64,000 nt of DNA, from positions 2,168,154 to 2,232,153 of the forward strand of contig NZ_LR732912.1 in assembly GCF_902506065.1 (NCBI RefSeq), read 5' to 3'. The DNA comes from Arthrobacter sp. 9V. Lineage in GTDB: Bacteria; Actinomycetota; Actinomycetes; Actinomycetales; Micrococcaceae. The translations under genes were made by a program, and so were the position numbers. Shown here one piece after another: positions 34,700 through 43,380 of the stretch (position 1 is the first letter of the stretch; each line of letters opens with the position of its first letter). The notes under the pieces were generated by a model. That model did not search any database. It saw only the letters and a list, made by a program, of their open reading frames with translations, and was not told the origin of the DNA.

Positions 34700-35725
34700 T
34701 TACTCCTCCGGCTTCCGTGCCCGGCTCGGCTGAACCCGCATAGGCTCACCCGGCATCTTGGGGAATTCCGGCGGGAACGGCATTTCACCTTGTCCGTTTT
34801 TTACGTCGCGCTCCCACCATTTGAGCAGAACATCGATCTCACCAGGGTGATCGTGCATGGACGCCCAAGGGTCTCCAACCTTCGCCAACCGGTCCGGGAC
34901 GGTCTTGATGGTGTACTTCGCCGGATCTGCCTTCTCCAGTTCTTCCCACGTCAACGGGCAGGAGACTTGGGCAGTGGGTACAGCGCGGGGGCTATAGGCT
35001 CCGGCAATGGTCCGGTCCCGGTTGGCTTGGTTGAAGTCAACGAATATCCGGGTTCCGCGTTCTTCTTTCCACCACGCAGTGGTGACCTTGTCCGGCATGC
35101 GCCGCTCCAGCTCGCGTCCGGCAGCGATCACTGCATGGCGGACATCGAGGAATTCATGTTTGGGATGGATGGGCGCATATACGTGGAGTCCGCGGTTTCC
35201 GGAGGTTTTGATGAACGCGGTGAGTCCTGCTTCTTCCAGCACGGAGCGCAGTTCCACTGCGGCCGGAATGGCGTCGTCGAAGTCCGTGCCGGGTTGTGGA
35301 TCAAGATCGATCCTCAGTTGATCCGGGTTGTCCGATTCATTGGCCCGGGACGCCCAAGGGTGGAAGACCACCGTATTCATTTGAGCGGCCCACACCGCAG
35401 CCGCCGGCTCGTCAATCACCAACTGGGGGTGCGAACGCGCGCTGGGGTAGGTCACGGGTACGGAACGGACGTACTCCGGCGCGCCCTTGGGCGGGTTCTT
35501 GGAGAAGAACATTTCGCCTTCAATGTTCCCGGAGTATCGCTGGAGGCTGATGGGACGGTTTCCGTTGGCCGCGACAAAGGCTTCCCCCACGTCAATAAGG
35601 TAATTGGCGAGGTCCAGTTTGGTCAGTCCCGCCTCAGGCCACATCACCCGGCTGGGACTGGAAATTCTGACCTCCCGCGGGCCGTGGGGACCTGGGACAG
35701 TAACGGTGGTTGCTTCGCTCGCCAT
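34700..35725 (-). CDS. Stand-alone LigD-type polymerase/primase domain protein
   Basis: The 341-residue protein is an archaeo-eukaryotic primase-type polymerase domain as found in LigD: NYLIDVGEAFVAANGNRPISLQRY, EYVRSVPVTYPSA, the catalytic DLDPQPGTDF (DxD), KTSGNRGLHVYAPI and a third acidic residue in RIFVDFNQANRDRTI. No ligase or nuclease domain is attached and no ku gene is in the window. Such proteins insert ribonucleotides during bacterial end joining. The ATG at 35725 follows a redundant upstream one at 35731. Confidence 0.9.
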   Translation of the reverse strand: MASEATTVTVPGPHGPREVRISSPSRVMWPEAGLTKLDLANYLIDVGEAFVAANGNRPISLQRYSGNIEGEMFFSKNPPKGAPEYVRSVPVTYPSARSHPQLVIDEPAAAVWAAQMNTVVFHPWASRANESDNPDQLRIDLDPQPGTDFDDAIPAAVELRSVLEEAGLTAFIKTSGNRGLHVYAPIHPKHEFLDVRHAVIAAGRELERRMPDKVTTAWWKEERGTRIFVDFNQANRDRTIAGAYSPRAVPTAQVSCPLTWEELEKADPAKYTIKTVPDRLAKVGDPWASMHDHPGEIDVLLKWWERDVKNGQGEMPFPPEFPKMPGEPMRVQPSRARKPEE

Positions 35726-35800
35726 GGCCACAAGCTACCTCGTTTATGCCGTTCGCGTCAGCACCCGGCGGGTTTTGGCGTGGTGGGTAATGATGGATGC

Positions 35801-36466
35801 ATGCCAAACACTGAAACATCCGTGACCATCGTGGTGGGGGAAGCCGAGGTATCCGCCCTTCACATCCTGCCCGAAGAGCCCTTCGCCACCCTGGTGGTGG
35901 CGCACGGCGCCGGAGCAGGAATGGAACATCCGTTCCTGCAAGGTTTCGCTGAAGCGATGGCGGACCAAGGCGTGGCCACGTTGCGCTTCAACTTTCCCTA
36001 CCGTGAGGCTGGGCGCCGATTTCCGGACCGGCCGCCACTTGCCATCGCAACGTGGCGGGCCGTGATGGACAAGGCAGCAGAATTCAGTGCGGGTGAGCCG
36101 TTGTGGGCTGCCGGTAAATCGTTCGGTGGCCGCATGGCTTCCATGGCAGTGGCCGAGGGCATGCCCGCACGGGGTTTGGTGTACCTCGGCTATCCGCTCC
36201 ACGCCCCCGGCAAGCCGGAGAAACTGCGGGATGAGCACCTCTACGGCGTCACAGTGCCCATGCTCTTTCTCCAAGGCACCCGCGATACTTTTGCTACCCG
36301 GGAGCTGCTGGAGGCAGTGGTGAAAAAGATCGGCCCGACGGCGACGCTGCAGTGGGCGGAGGGTGGAGACCATTCGTTCGCCGTCAAGGGTATAAAGCGT
36401 GGAGCGGCCGAGGTAGGAGCTTCCCTGGCGCCTGCAGTTGCCGCCTTCCTGCGGGCAAACCCCTAG
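35801..36466 (+). CDS. Alpha/beta hydrolase (KANL3/Tex30-like, dienelactone-hydrolase clan)
   Basis: The 221-residue hydrolase has the oxyanion strand TLVVAHGAGAGMEHPFLQGF, the GVATLRFNFPYREAG segment, nucleophile elbow GKSFGG (Ser about residue 107), FLQGTRDTF with the acidic residue, and GGDHSFAV with the catalytic His. The pattern belongs to the KANL3/Tex30 group of predicted hydrolases. The substrate is unknown. The ATG at 35801 is divergent from the LigD-type gene, and the stop shares CTAG with the EF-G2 gene. Confidence 0.88.
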   Translation: MPNTETSVTIVVGEAEVSALHILPEEPFATLVVAHGAGAGMEHPFLQGFAEAMADQGVATLRFNFPYREAGRRFPDRPPLAIATWRAVMDKAAEFSAGEPLWAAGKSFGGRMASMAVAEGMPARGLVYLGYPLHAPGKPEKLRDEHLYGVTVPMLFLQGTRDTFATRELLEAVVKKIGPTATLQWAEGGDHSFAVKGIKRGAAEVGASLAPAVAAFLRANP

Positions 36467-38574
36467 GGCTGCTTGGGCAGAGGTTCGTGACGGAGGAAGG
36501 ACCGGCGGAAACGGCCGGTTCCTGCAGTGAGGGCGCGGAGTTCAATGGCGTAGCGCAGAAGCTCCTGGTCCGGTACTTCGGCGCTGATGTCCGTTCCCTC
36601 TCCGTCAGCGGCGGTGGTGCCTGTAACCCGGCCCCGGCGTCCTGACAGATCGCTCATCACGGCACCAACGTATTCGTCGGGAACGCTGATGACAACGGAA
36701 GAGACCGGCTCCAGCAACTGCATTTTTGCAGCTGCCGCGGCTTCCCTTAGGGCCAGGGCGCCGGCAGCTTGGAAGGCGGCGTCGGACGAGTCGACGCTGT
36801 GCGTCTTACCGCCCACCAGTGTCACCTTGATGTCCACTACGGGGAATCCTGCTGAGACGCCTTTGAGCATTTGTGAGCGGACCCCCTTCTCCACGGAGGA
36901 GACAAACGTCCCTGGAATGGCACCGCCCACGATTTTGTCCGTGAATTCAAAGCCCGCACCGCGGTCCAACGGCTCCACCTCGATGTCACAGATGGCGAAT
37001 TGACCGTGCCCACCGGATTGTTTGACGTGCCGTCCATGCCCGGTGGCTTTGCTGGCGAAGGTCTCCCTGAGAGGAGTGATGACATCCACGGTTTGAAGCT
37101 TGACACCTTGGTTGCGTAGTCTGTCCAGGACCACTTCCGCGTGGGCTTCCCCCATGCACCAGAGGATGAGCTGGTGAGTGTCCTGGTTGCGCTCCAATCG
37201 AAGAGTAGGGTCGGCGGCAGCCACTTTGCCAATGCTCTTTGCCAGCGCATCCTCATCACTGCGTGATGCCCCTTCTATGGCTACAGGCATCAATGGTTCG
37301 GGCATGTTCCAGGTCTCGATCAGCAGCGGCGCCTCGCGACCGGAAACAGTGTCCCCCGTTTCGGCGCTGGCCAGTTTACTGATGGCGCAGATGTCACCGG
37401 CAATGCACTGTGGAACGGCTTTGAGACTCGAACCCACAGGCGAGTAGAGGTGCGTGATGCGTTCATCGGCGTCGTGGTCCTCGTGGCCCCGGTCCGCTAA
37501 ACCCCTGCCTCCAATGTGAATGGCGGAGTCTTCGCGCAGGGTCCCGGAAAACACCCTGACCAAGCACACCCGGCCCAGGAACGGGTCCACGGTGGTCCGC
37601 ACCACCTCAGCGGCCAAGCGCCCGTCGGGATCGCACTCCAGCGGCTTTAGTGAGGAACCGTCGAGTTTCATGACGGCCGGCGCACTGCGCTCCAACGGCG
37701 ACGGCAAAGCATCGGTCAACAGTGCCATGAGTTCGGGAAGTCCAAGACCGGTTTCTGAAGATACAGGCATCACGGGGAAAAAGCTCCCGCGTCCCACGGC
37801 CGTTTCAAGATCGGTGATCAAGTCCGCAAGGGGGAGTTCTTCGCCGCCCAGGTACCGGTCCATGAGGGTTTCGTCTTCGCTTTCGGCAATGATTCCTTCG
37901 ATCAAGGGTCCTCTGGCCGCTTCCACGTCCGAGGCCGGCGTCACGTCTTCGGCCTCCGTACCGTGGAGGACGCCGATAAGTCCGGCGTTGCCAACAGCGG
38001 GGAGGTACAGCGGGAGGACTGACTCGCCAAACGCTTCCTGGCAACGCACGACGGCGGCGCTGAAGTCTGCGCGCGGATGGTCCAGTTTGCTGACCACCAC
38101 TGCTCGCGGCATCCGGATTTTCTCACACTCACCCCACAAGGCCACCGTGGCACCGTCAATGCCATCAACGGCCGACACAACAAAAAGGGCCGCATCGGCG
38201 GCCCTCAAACCTGCGCGCAGTTCGCCGGTGAAGTCTGTGTAGCCGGGGGTGTCGATCAGATTGATCTTGATGTCCTCCACCAATATCGGCGCTACGGACA
38301 TAGTGACCGAACGTTGCTGATGAATCGCTGAAGGATCCGAATCGCTGACCGTGGTGCCTTCGCTGATGGACCCCATCCTGGTGATGGCACCTGTTGCGGC
38401 CAGCAAGGCTTCCACCAGAGTGGTCTTGCCCGCAGCGGAATGGCCCACCAGTGCCACGTTGCGAATTTTGGCGGGATCGCCCGGCGCCAGGACAAAGCCG
38501 TTATCGCCCCGCCGGGCGTCGGAGGTGCCGGAGCCCGGCCCCTTGACCGTCTCCCGCGTCCCCTTCGTGGACAT
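36463..38574 (-). CDS. Elongation factor G-like GTPase (EF-G2 type)
   Basis: The 703-residue protein has all five EF-G domains but is divergent. G1 is GHSAAGKTTL (residues 44-53), G3 is DTPGYTDF, and G4 is SKLD instead of NKxD. A 30-residue Gly/Ser-rich N-terminal extension precedes the G domain. Domain IV and V segments are KATGHGRHVKQSGGHGQFAI and VVISVPDEYVGAVMSDLSGRRGRV. It resembles the second, non-essential EF-G-like protein of mycobacteria (Rv0120c type), for which ribosomal activity is uncertain. The ATG at 38574 has AGGAGG upstream. Confidence 0.92.
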   Translation of the reverse strand: MSTKGTRETVKGPGSGTSDARRGDNGFVLAPGDPAKIRNVALVGHSAAGKTTLVEALLAATGAITRMGSISEGTTVSDSDPSAIHQQRSVTMSVAPILVEDIKINLIDTPGYTDFTGELRAGLRAADAALFVVSAVDGIDGATVALWGECEKIRMPRAVVVSKLDHPRADFSAAVVRCQEAFGESVLPLYLPAVGNAGLIGVLHGTEAEDVTPASDVEAARGPLIEGIIAESEDETLMDRYLGGEELPLADLITDLETAVGRGSFFPVMPVSSETGLGLPELMALLTDALPSPLERSAPAVMKLDGSSLKPLECDPDGRLAAEVVRTTVDPFLGRVCLVRVFSGTLREDSAIHIGGRGLADRGHEDHDADERITHLYSPVGSSLKAVPQCIAGDICAISKLASAETGDTVSGREAPLLIETWNMPEPLMPVAIEGASRSDEDALAKSIGKVAAADPTLRLERNQDTHQLILWCMGEAHAEVVLDRLRNQGVKLQTVDVITPLRETFASKATGHGRHVKQSGGHGQFAICDIEVEPLDRGAGFEFTDKIVGGAIPGTFVSSVEKGVRSQMLKGVSAGFPVVDIKVTLVGGKTHSVDSSDAAFQAAGALALREAAAAAKMQLLEPVSSVVISVPDEYVGAVMSDLSGRRGRVTGTTAADGEGTDISAEVPDQELLRYAIELRALTAGTGRFRRSFLRHEPLPKQP

Positions 38575-38732
38575 GGGCACCTCCTGGTGTTGTATCCCGG
38601 CACGAAGTCCGAACACATCCGGTTCGAACGTTAAAGAGGATTGGACACCCTGGAGCGACCACAGGGCAAGGCCTCACAGTAACCAAAACCGGACAACCGC
38701 CGTCGGGCACCCGACCTCGGTCAACCACCGGC

Positions 38733-39467
38733 CTAAACGGCGAGCATTCCCCACAACAACCAGACGGACGCGAGGGAGCACCCGATGATTACCACCGTGA
38801 ATCCTGTCAACCAGACGAACGCAGGGACACCTGTAGTGCGGCCAAGGATGAAGGCGTCCGACGCCGAAAGGCGGTTGCGACGCCTGGTATGCACACCGGC
38901 AAGTTTGAACAGGTCCCGGACACCGCCCACGGAGAGTGCCACGCCGAGTGCCAGCACCACATAATTGACAACCGTGGGGTTCCCGAACAGGATCAGGAGT
39001 TGGGCAATTGCGGCACTCAACACTGCCACGAGGATTCCCGTGAGATTCCGCAGGAAGATCAGCGAGACGAGCAGGATCAAGGCCCCTATGGACATGGCTG
39101 CACCGGCCCGGCCGGTGGCAAAGGCGACAATCAAGCACAGACCGACTACGGCGGGAGCCGGATAGCCCCAGAATCCGGACCACGCTGCTCCGAATGCACT
39201 CCGCCCGCTGCTGACAAGACGCCCCGAATGGTCCAGGCCTATCCGGAGCCCGTGGACGAATCGTCCCGTCATCAGCGCGGCATAAGCATGTCCGAGTTCG
39301 TGAACGAAGGTGACGTAAAGTCCGAACCATCGCCACGTGACACGCGGGATGCTCAGCACTACGGCGCACGCGAGGATGCCCAGCAGGGCAGGCAAAGGTA
39401 CCGCTGTGGTGTGGGTGTCGGTGAAGCCGCGGGTTACCGCGGCCCACCAGTCTTGCACCAGGTTCAC
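38733..39467 (-). CDS. M50-family zinc metallopeptidase (membrane protein)
   Basis: From the GTG at 39467 the protein has 244 residues and about six hydrophobic segments. The zinc motif HELGH is at residues 56-60 in YVTFVHELGHAYAALMTGR. GFWGYPAPAVVGLCLIVA supplies the conserved intramembrane Pro/Gly-rich segment of actinobacterial M50 proteins. It follows the TetR gene by 13 bp. Site-2 proteases of this type cut membrane-bound regulators; the target is unknown. Earlier in-frame codons fall inside the TetR gene and are not used. Confidence 0.82.
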   Translation of the reverse strand: MNLVQDWWAAVTRGFTDTHTTAVPLPALLGILACAVVLSIPRVTWRWFGLYVTFVHELGHAYAALMTGRFVHGLRIGLDHSGRLVSSGRSAFGAAWSGFWGYPAPAVVGLCLIVAFATGRAGAAMSIGALILLVSLIFLRNLTGILVAVLSAAIAQLLILFGNPTVVNYVVLALGVALSVGGVRDLFKLAGVHTRRRNRLSASDAFILGRTTGVPAFVWLTGFTVVIIGCSLASVWLLWGMLAV

Positions 39468-39480
39468 AGGACTACCAGCC

Positions 39481-40098
39481 TCACAGGACGCTCGATTGAA
39501 GTCGGGAATGCAGCCCGGCAATGAGAATCTCAAGACCGAAATCAAAGGCTGCCTCGGCTCGCTCCTCCGATGGACCGGCGTGGGCCAAAGCGTCGGTGAG
39601 TGCGGGGTAGCCGTGGGCGGGTGGTGCCCAGACGAGGTCCGGAGCCGCAAGGTCCAAGGCGAAGCCGAGGGCGAAGCTGTCAATAGTGGAGATTGCCGAC
39701 ATCACGTCCCGGCCGCGGAAACCTGCCGATTCCAAGGCCACAGCCAGGTTCTCGTAGAGGGCCATGACCTGGTTATCCTGCACAGTTTGGAGGACCAACA
39801 AGGGCGCTAGTTTTGGATGGCGGGCGAAGGCATCCCGGTAGCTCCGGACGATGGCGCGAAGGGACGCCTCCCAGTCCTGCTCATCCTTCAGGACATACGG
39901 GCTCTCGGAAATGATCCGGCCCCGCATGAGCTCCAGGATCTCCTCCCGCCCGCTGACATGGTTGTAGATGGAGGACTGGCTTACGCCGATCCGCTTGGCC
40001 AGTTTGGGCAGGCTGAAGTCTCCTGCCTCGTCCACCAGCTCCAGGGCGGCAGTGACGAGTGCATCGATGGATATCAGCGGGACCAGCGGGCGTGCCAT
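39481..40098 (-). CDS. TetR-family transcriptional regulator
   Basis: The 205-residue repressor has the TetR helix-turn-helix in FSLPKLAKRIGVSQSSIYNHVSGREEILELM (in pieces, residues about 28-58) and a C-terminal ligand domain of the TetR_C type. It is divergent from the APC permease. The 21-bp near-perfect palindrome at 40185-40205, over the start region of the permease promoter, is a likely operator. The downstream M50 gene may be co-transcribed with it. Confidence 0.92.
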   Translation of the reverse strand: MARPLVPLISIDALVTAALELVDEAGDFSLPKLAKRIGVSQSSIYNHVSGREEILELMRGRIISESPYVLKDEQDWEASLRAIVRSYRDAFARHPKLAPLLVLQTVQDNQVMALYENLAVALESAGFRGRDVMSAISTIDSFALGFALDLAAPDLVWAPPAHGYPALTDALAHAGPSEERAEAAFDFGLEILIAGLHSRLQSSVL

Positions 40099-40156
40099 TG
40101 AGGTGTCTCCATTCAGGTTGTTGTTACGACTCTAGCCAGAACTTTGCTTCGAAGTA

Positions 40157-40205
40157 TTGTGCCCGGGGTCACAAGGACCTACGATAAACGAAAGCCTTTC
40201 GCTTA
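40157..40205 (+). promoter_or_regulatory. APC permease promoter and 21-bp palindromic operator
   Basis: TTGTGC (40157-40162) and TACGAT (40180-40185) are spaced by 17 bp. Directly after the -10 lies TAAACGAAAG-C-CTTTCGCTTA (40185-40205), with 9 of 10 arm positions matching. A TetR dimer bound there would block initiation of the permease-amidohydrolase unit. The palindrome is 49 bp before the permease ATG. Confidence 0.65.
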
Positions 40206-40254
40206 GTGTTCGGCTTTCACCCGAATCCCCCTCCCCAAACACCTGAGGATCCCC

Positions 40255-41712
40255 ATGTCTGACCTCGAAACGCGACCCCCGGCAGCAGACGCCGGCAATG
40301 GGCTCAAAAGAAATGCCATAGGCACCGGCGGCATCGCCTTTCTGGTGATCTCCGCTGCTGCCCCCCTGACCGTTATGGCCGGCGTCGCGCCTGTAGCAAT
40401 TGGCGTCGGGGGCATAGGCGCCCCCATGGGTTACGTCATTGCCGGAGCAGTCCTGCTGGTATTCGCCGTCTCCTTCATGGCCATGACAAAGCATGTCAAA
40501 GCTGCCGGCGGCTTCTACACCTACATCACGTTGGCCATGGGCAAAACGGTAGGGCTGGCCGCAGCCATCCTGGCGATCGTTTCATACAACTGCCTCCAAA
40601 TCGGCGTCTACGGATTGTTCGCCGTCCAGACCCAAGGCATGCTCCGAGCCCTCTTTGGCCTGGATGTGCCGTGGCCCGTGGTGGCCCTGGTAGCCATTGC
40701 GGCGGTCTGGTTCCTCGGCTACCGGGGCATCGACGTCGGCGCGAAAGTCCTTGGAGTCCTGCTAGTCGCCGAGACCGCCATCCTGGCCATTATGGGCCTC
40801 GGAATTCTTGCACGCGGCGGCGCCGAAGGCATCAGTTTCTCCTCGTTCTCACCCGAGCATGCCTTCACTCCAGGTGTCCTTGCCATCCTGGCCGTCTGCT
40901 TCGCCGCCTTCATGGGATTTGAGTCCACCGTGCTGTATCGTCGTGAGGCCCGGAATCCGGACAAGTCGGTTCCCCGGGCAACCTACATCGCCGTGGGTTT
41001 CATGTCCGTGTTCTACGCCTTCATTGTGTGGACCGTCATCCAGGCTTTCGGCGATGGAAACGTAGTTACCGCCGCCGGTGAACTGGCCGATGGGATGTTC
41101 TTTGCCACCATCAACCAATACGTGGGGCCCTGGGCTGAAGTGGTCATGTACGTGCTGATCGTCACCAGCGTCTATGCCTCCCAGCTGGCCTTCCACAATG
41201 CCATCAACCGCTACGTGTACATGCTCGCCAAAGACGGTGTGCTGCCCGCGTTCCTCGGCAGGACCCACCCCAAGTACAAGTCCCCGCACCGTGCCGGACA
41301 GATCCAGACCATCCTGGCCGCCGTCGTCATCATCATTTGCCCCATCGCCGGCGCTGACCCGTATAAGCAGCTGCTGATCTGGGTCAACACGCCGGGCATC
41401 TTTGGAATTGTGGCGCTGCAGGGACTGGTTTCCGTTGCTGCGTTCATTTACCTGCGGCGTAACCCGGCGGCAGCTACCCACCGCCTGCTCATTCCCTTGA
41501 GCCTGGCCTCGGCCGTCCTGCTGTTCGGTGTGGCAGCGTTGATCGCCATCAACATCGAACTCCTCACCTTTGCAGACGCACTGACCAACACCATCCTTCT
41601 GATGGTTGCGCCCGTTGTTTTCCTTGCAGGCCTGCTGATTGCCCGCAGACTGCGCACCACCCGCCCTGACGTCTTCGCCCGGATTGGAAGCTTCGAAACC
41701 CATGACTCCTGA
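40255..41712 (+). CDS. APC-superfamily amino acid/amine permease
   Basis: The 485-residue permease has about 12-14 membrane segments. APC features are GTGGIAFLVISAAAPLTVMAG in TM1, KAAGGFYTYITLAMGKTVG in TM3 and ILAVCFAAFMGFESTVLYRREARNP with the conserved Glu loop of the amino acid transporters. It should import an amino acid, amine or small amide by proton symport. The stop overlaps the amidohydrolase start by 11 bp, so import and hydrolysis of one substrate are coupled. Confidence 0.92.
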   Translation: MSDLETRPPAADAGNGLKRNAIGTGGIAFLVISAAAPLTVMAGVAPVAIGVGGIGAPMGYVIAGAVLLVFAVSFMAMTKHVKAAGGFYTYITLAMGKTVGLAAAILAIVSYNCLQIGVYGLFAVQTQGMLRALFGLDVPWPVVALVAIAAVWFLGYRGIDVGAKVLGVLLVAETAILAIMGLGILARGGAEGISFSSFSPEHAFTPGVLAILAVCFAAFMGFESTVLYRREARNPDKSVPRATYIAVGFMSVFYAFIVWTVIQAFGDGNVVTAAGELADGMFFATINQYVGPWAEVVMYVLIVTSVYASQLAFHNAINRYVYMLAKDGVLPAFLGRTHPKYKSPHRAGQIQTILAAVVIIICPIAGADPYKQLLIWVNTPGIFGIVALQGLVSVAAFIYLRRNPAAATHRLLIPLSLASAVLLFGVAALIAINIELLTFADALTNTILLMVAPVVFLAGLLIARRLRTTRPDVFARIGSFETHDS

Positions 41713-43354
41713 CCTCATTGTCCTTGCCGACACCATTCACACCATGGATGAGCAACATCACGCTCAACCTGACACCCATCAACAACCGGTCCAAGCTGTC
41801 GCCGTCAGCGGCGGGGTGATCACCGCCGTCGGGAGCCGCCAGGATGCCGGTCAGTGGCAGCAGGCGGGCACACGAGTACTGGACCTCGGAAGCGCGACGC
41901 TCACCCCAGGGCTGGTTGACTGCCATATCCACCCGGTATTCGGCTTGGACCTCACCATCGGCGTCGACCTCACAGGCGCTGCGTCGCTGGCTGAAGTCCT
42001 CACGCTCCTCCAAGCAGAAGCAGGGCACGACGGCGGCTGGTTGCGTGGATGGGGATTGAACCCCAACGCTTTTGGAACAGTCCCCCTGCACCGAAGTGCC
42101 CTCGACAGCATCAGCGGCGAACAACCCGCTTTCATTCGCTTGTTCGACGGCCATTCAGCACTGGCTAACAGCCGCGCACTGGAACTGGCCGGAATCCACG
42201 GCAGAGTCGAATTTGACCAAGCCTCAGAGGTGGTCTGCGACGCAGAGGGTGTTCCCACCGGTCTCCTGCTTGAAGCCGCCGCCATGGAGTTGGTCCAGCG
42301 CCATATCCCGCAAGAATCCTTTGCCCGGCGTAAGGAGCGGCTCGGCGATCTCCTGAGGGACTTTGCGCGCTCGGGACTGACCGGTGGCCACATCATGGAC
42401 CACAGCGCAGAATCCGCCGAACTCTTTCAGGCGTTGGAGGCCGAGGGCGAACTCCCTCTCCGGCTCCGGGCCGCGCCCTGGTGCATGCCGGGCAGTAATG
42501 AAGCCAACTGGAAGGAACTGGCCCGCAGCATGGGTACAGGCGGGCGGCGCTGGTCCATTGAAGCCATCAAGCTGTTCGTCGATGGCACGGTGGACAATGG
42601 AACGGCCTGGCTCTACGAACCCGACGTGCGCGGCCAGTCAACTGCACCGTTCTGGCCGCGTCCGGAAGAATACTCCGCCGCTGTCCGGTACTTTGCCGCC
42701 CGCGGTATTCCCACTGCCACGCACGCAATCGGCGACGCCGGGGTGGACCATGTGTTGGTTGCCCTGGAATCCCTGCGTGACGCGGTGCCTGCCGACGTTC
42801 TGCGGCGTACCGTCCACAGGATAGAGCACCTGGAAACTGTCCCGGATGAGCTGGTGGCTCGTTTTCAGGGCACAGGAGTGGTGGCGAGCATGCAGCCCAC
42901 CCACTGCACCCACTATTCCTTGGCTGATCACAGCGACAACTGGTCCACCCGGCTCGGCCCTCAGCGCGCGGGAAGGGCCTGGCGATGCAGGGATCTTCGC
43001 GACGCGGGAGTGACGCTGGGTATCGGCTCGGACTGGCCGATAGCTCCTTTCGAGCCGCTTCCGATCATTGCGGACGCCCAGTTGCGCCGGAGATCGGGAA
43101 ACCCGGATCAGCAGCCCATTGCACCATCCCAAGCCCTCACCGCGCTTCAGGCCTTGGAAGGCTACACGTCTCACGCTGCCAAAGCTGCAGGGCTGTGGGA
43201 CGTATCGGGCTCCATCACAGTTGGCAAGCGGGCAGACTTCACTGCCTTCGAACTCGATCCGCTGACTACTGCCCCGGACGACTTCGCCGCGAGCAGGGTC
43301 CTGGGAACGTTCGTGGATGGCGAGGTCCAGTTCATGCTGGAGCGGCTCGTTTAG
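41702..43354 (+). CDS. YtcJ-like metal-dependent amidohydrolase
   Basis: The 550-residue enzyme of the amidohydrolase superfamily has the first metal motif DCHIHP (HxH), after SATLTPGLV. It then has FIRLFDGHSALANSRALE, KLFVDGTVDNGTAWL with a position for the bridging residue, THAIGDAGVDHVLVA, HRIEHLETV, and IGSDWPIAPFEPL with the catalytic Asp. This is the amidohydrolase 3/YtcJ pattern, including N-substituted formamide deformylase relatives. Coupled to the APC permease under TetR-type control, it probably hydrolyses the imported compound. Confidence 0.9.
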   Translation: MTPDLIVLADTIHTMDEQHHAQPDTHQQPVQAVAVSGGVITAVGSRQDAGQWQQAGTRVLDLGSATLTPGLVDCHIHPVFGLDLTIGVDLTGAASLAEVLTLLQAEAGHDGGWLRGWGLNPNAFGTVPLHRSALDSISGEQPAFIRLFDGHSALANSRALELAGIHGRVEFDQASEVVCDAEGVPTGLLLEAAAMELVQRHIPQESFARRKERLGDLLRDFARSGLTGGHIMDHSAESAELFQALEAEGELPLRLRAAPWCMPGSNEANWKELARSMGTGGRRWSIEAIKLFVDGTVDNGTAWLYEPDVRGQSTAPFWPRPEEYSAAVRYFAARGIPTATHAIGDAGVDHVLVALESLRDAVPADVLRRTVHRIEHLETVPDELVARFQGTGVVASMQPTHCTHYSLADHSDNWSTRLGPQRAGRAWRCRDLRDAGVTLGIGSDWPIAPFEPLPIIADAQLRRRSGNPDQQPIAPSQALTALQALEGYTSHAAKAAGLWDVSGSITVGKRADFTAFELDPLTTAPDDFAASRVLGTFVDGEVQFMLERLV

Positions 43355-43380
43355 TCTCCGGCAGCGCCACCCCACCGGGA

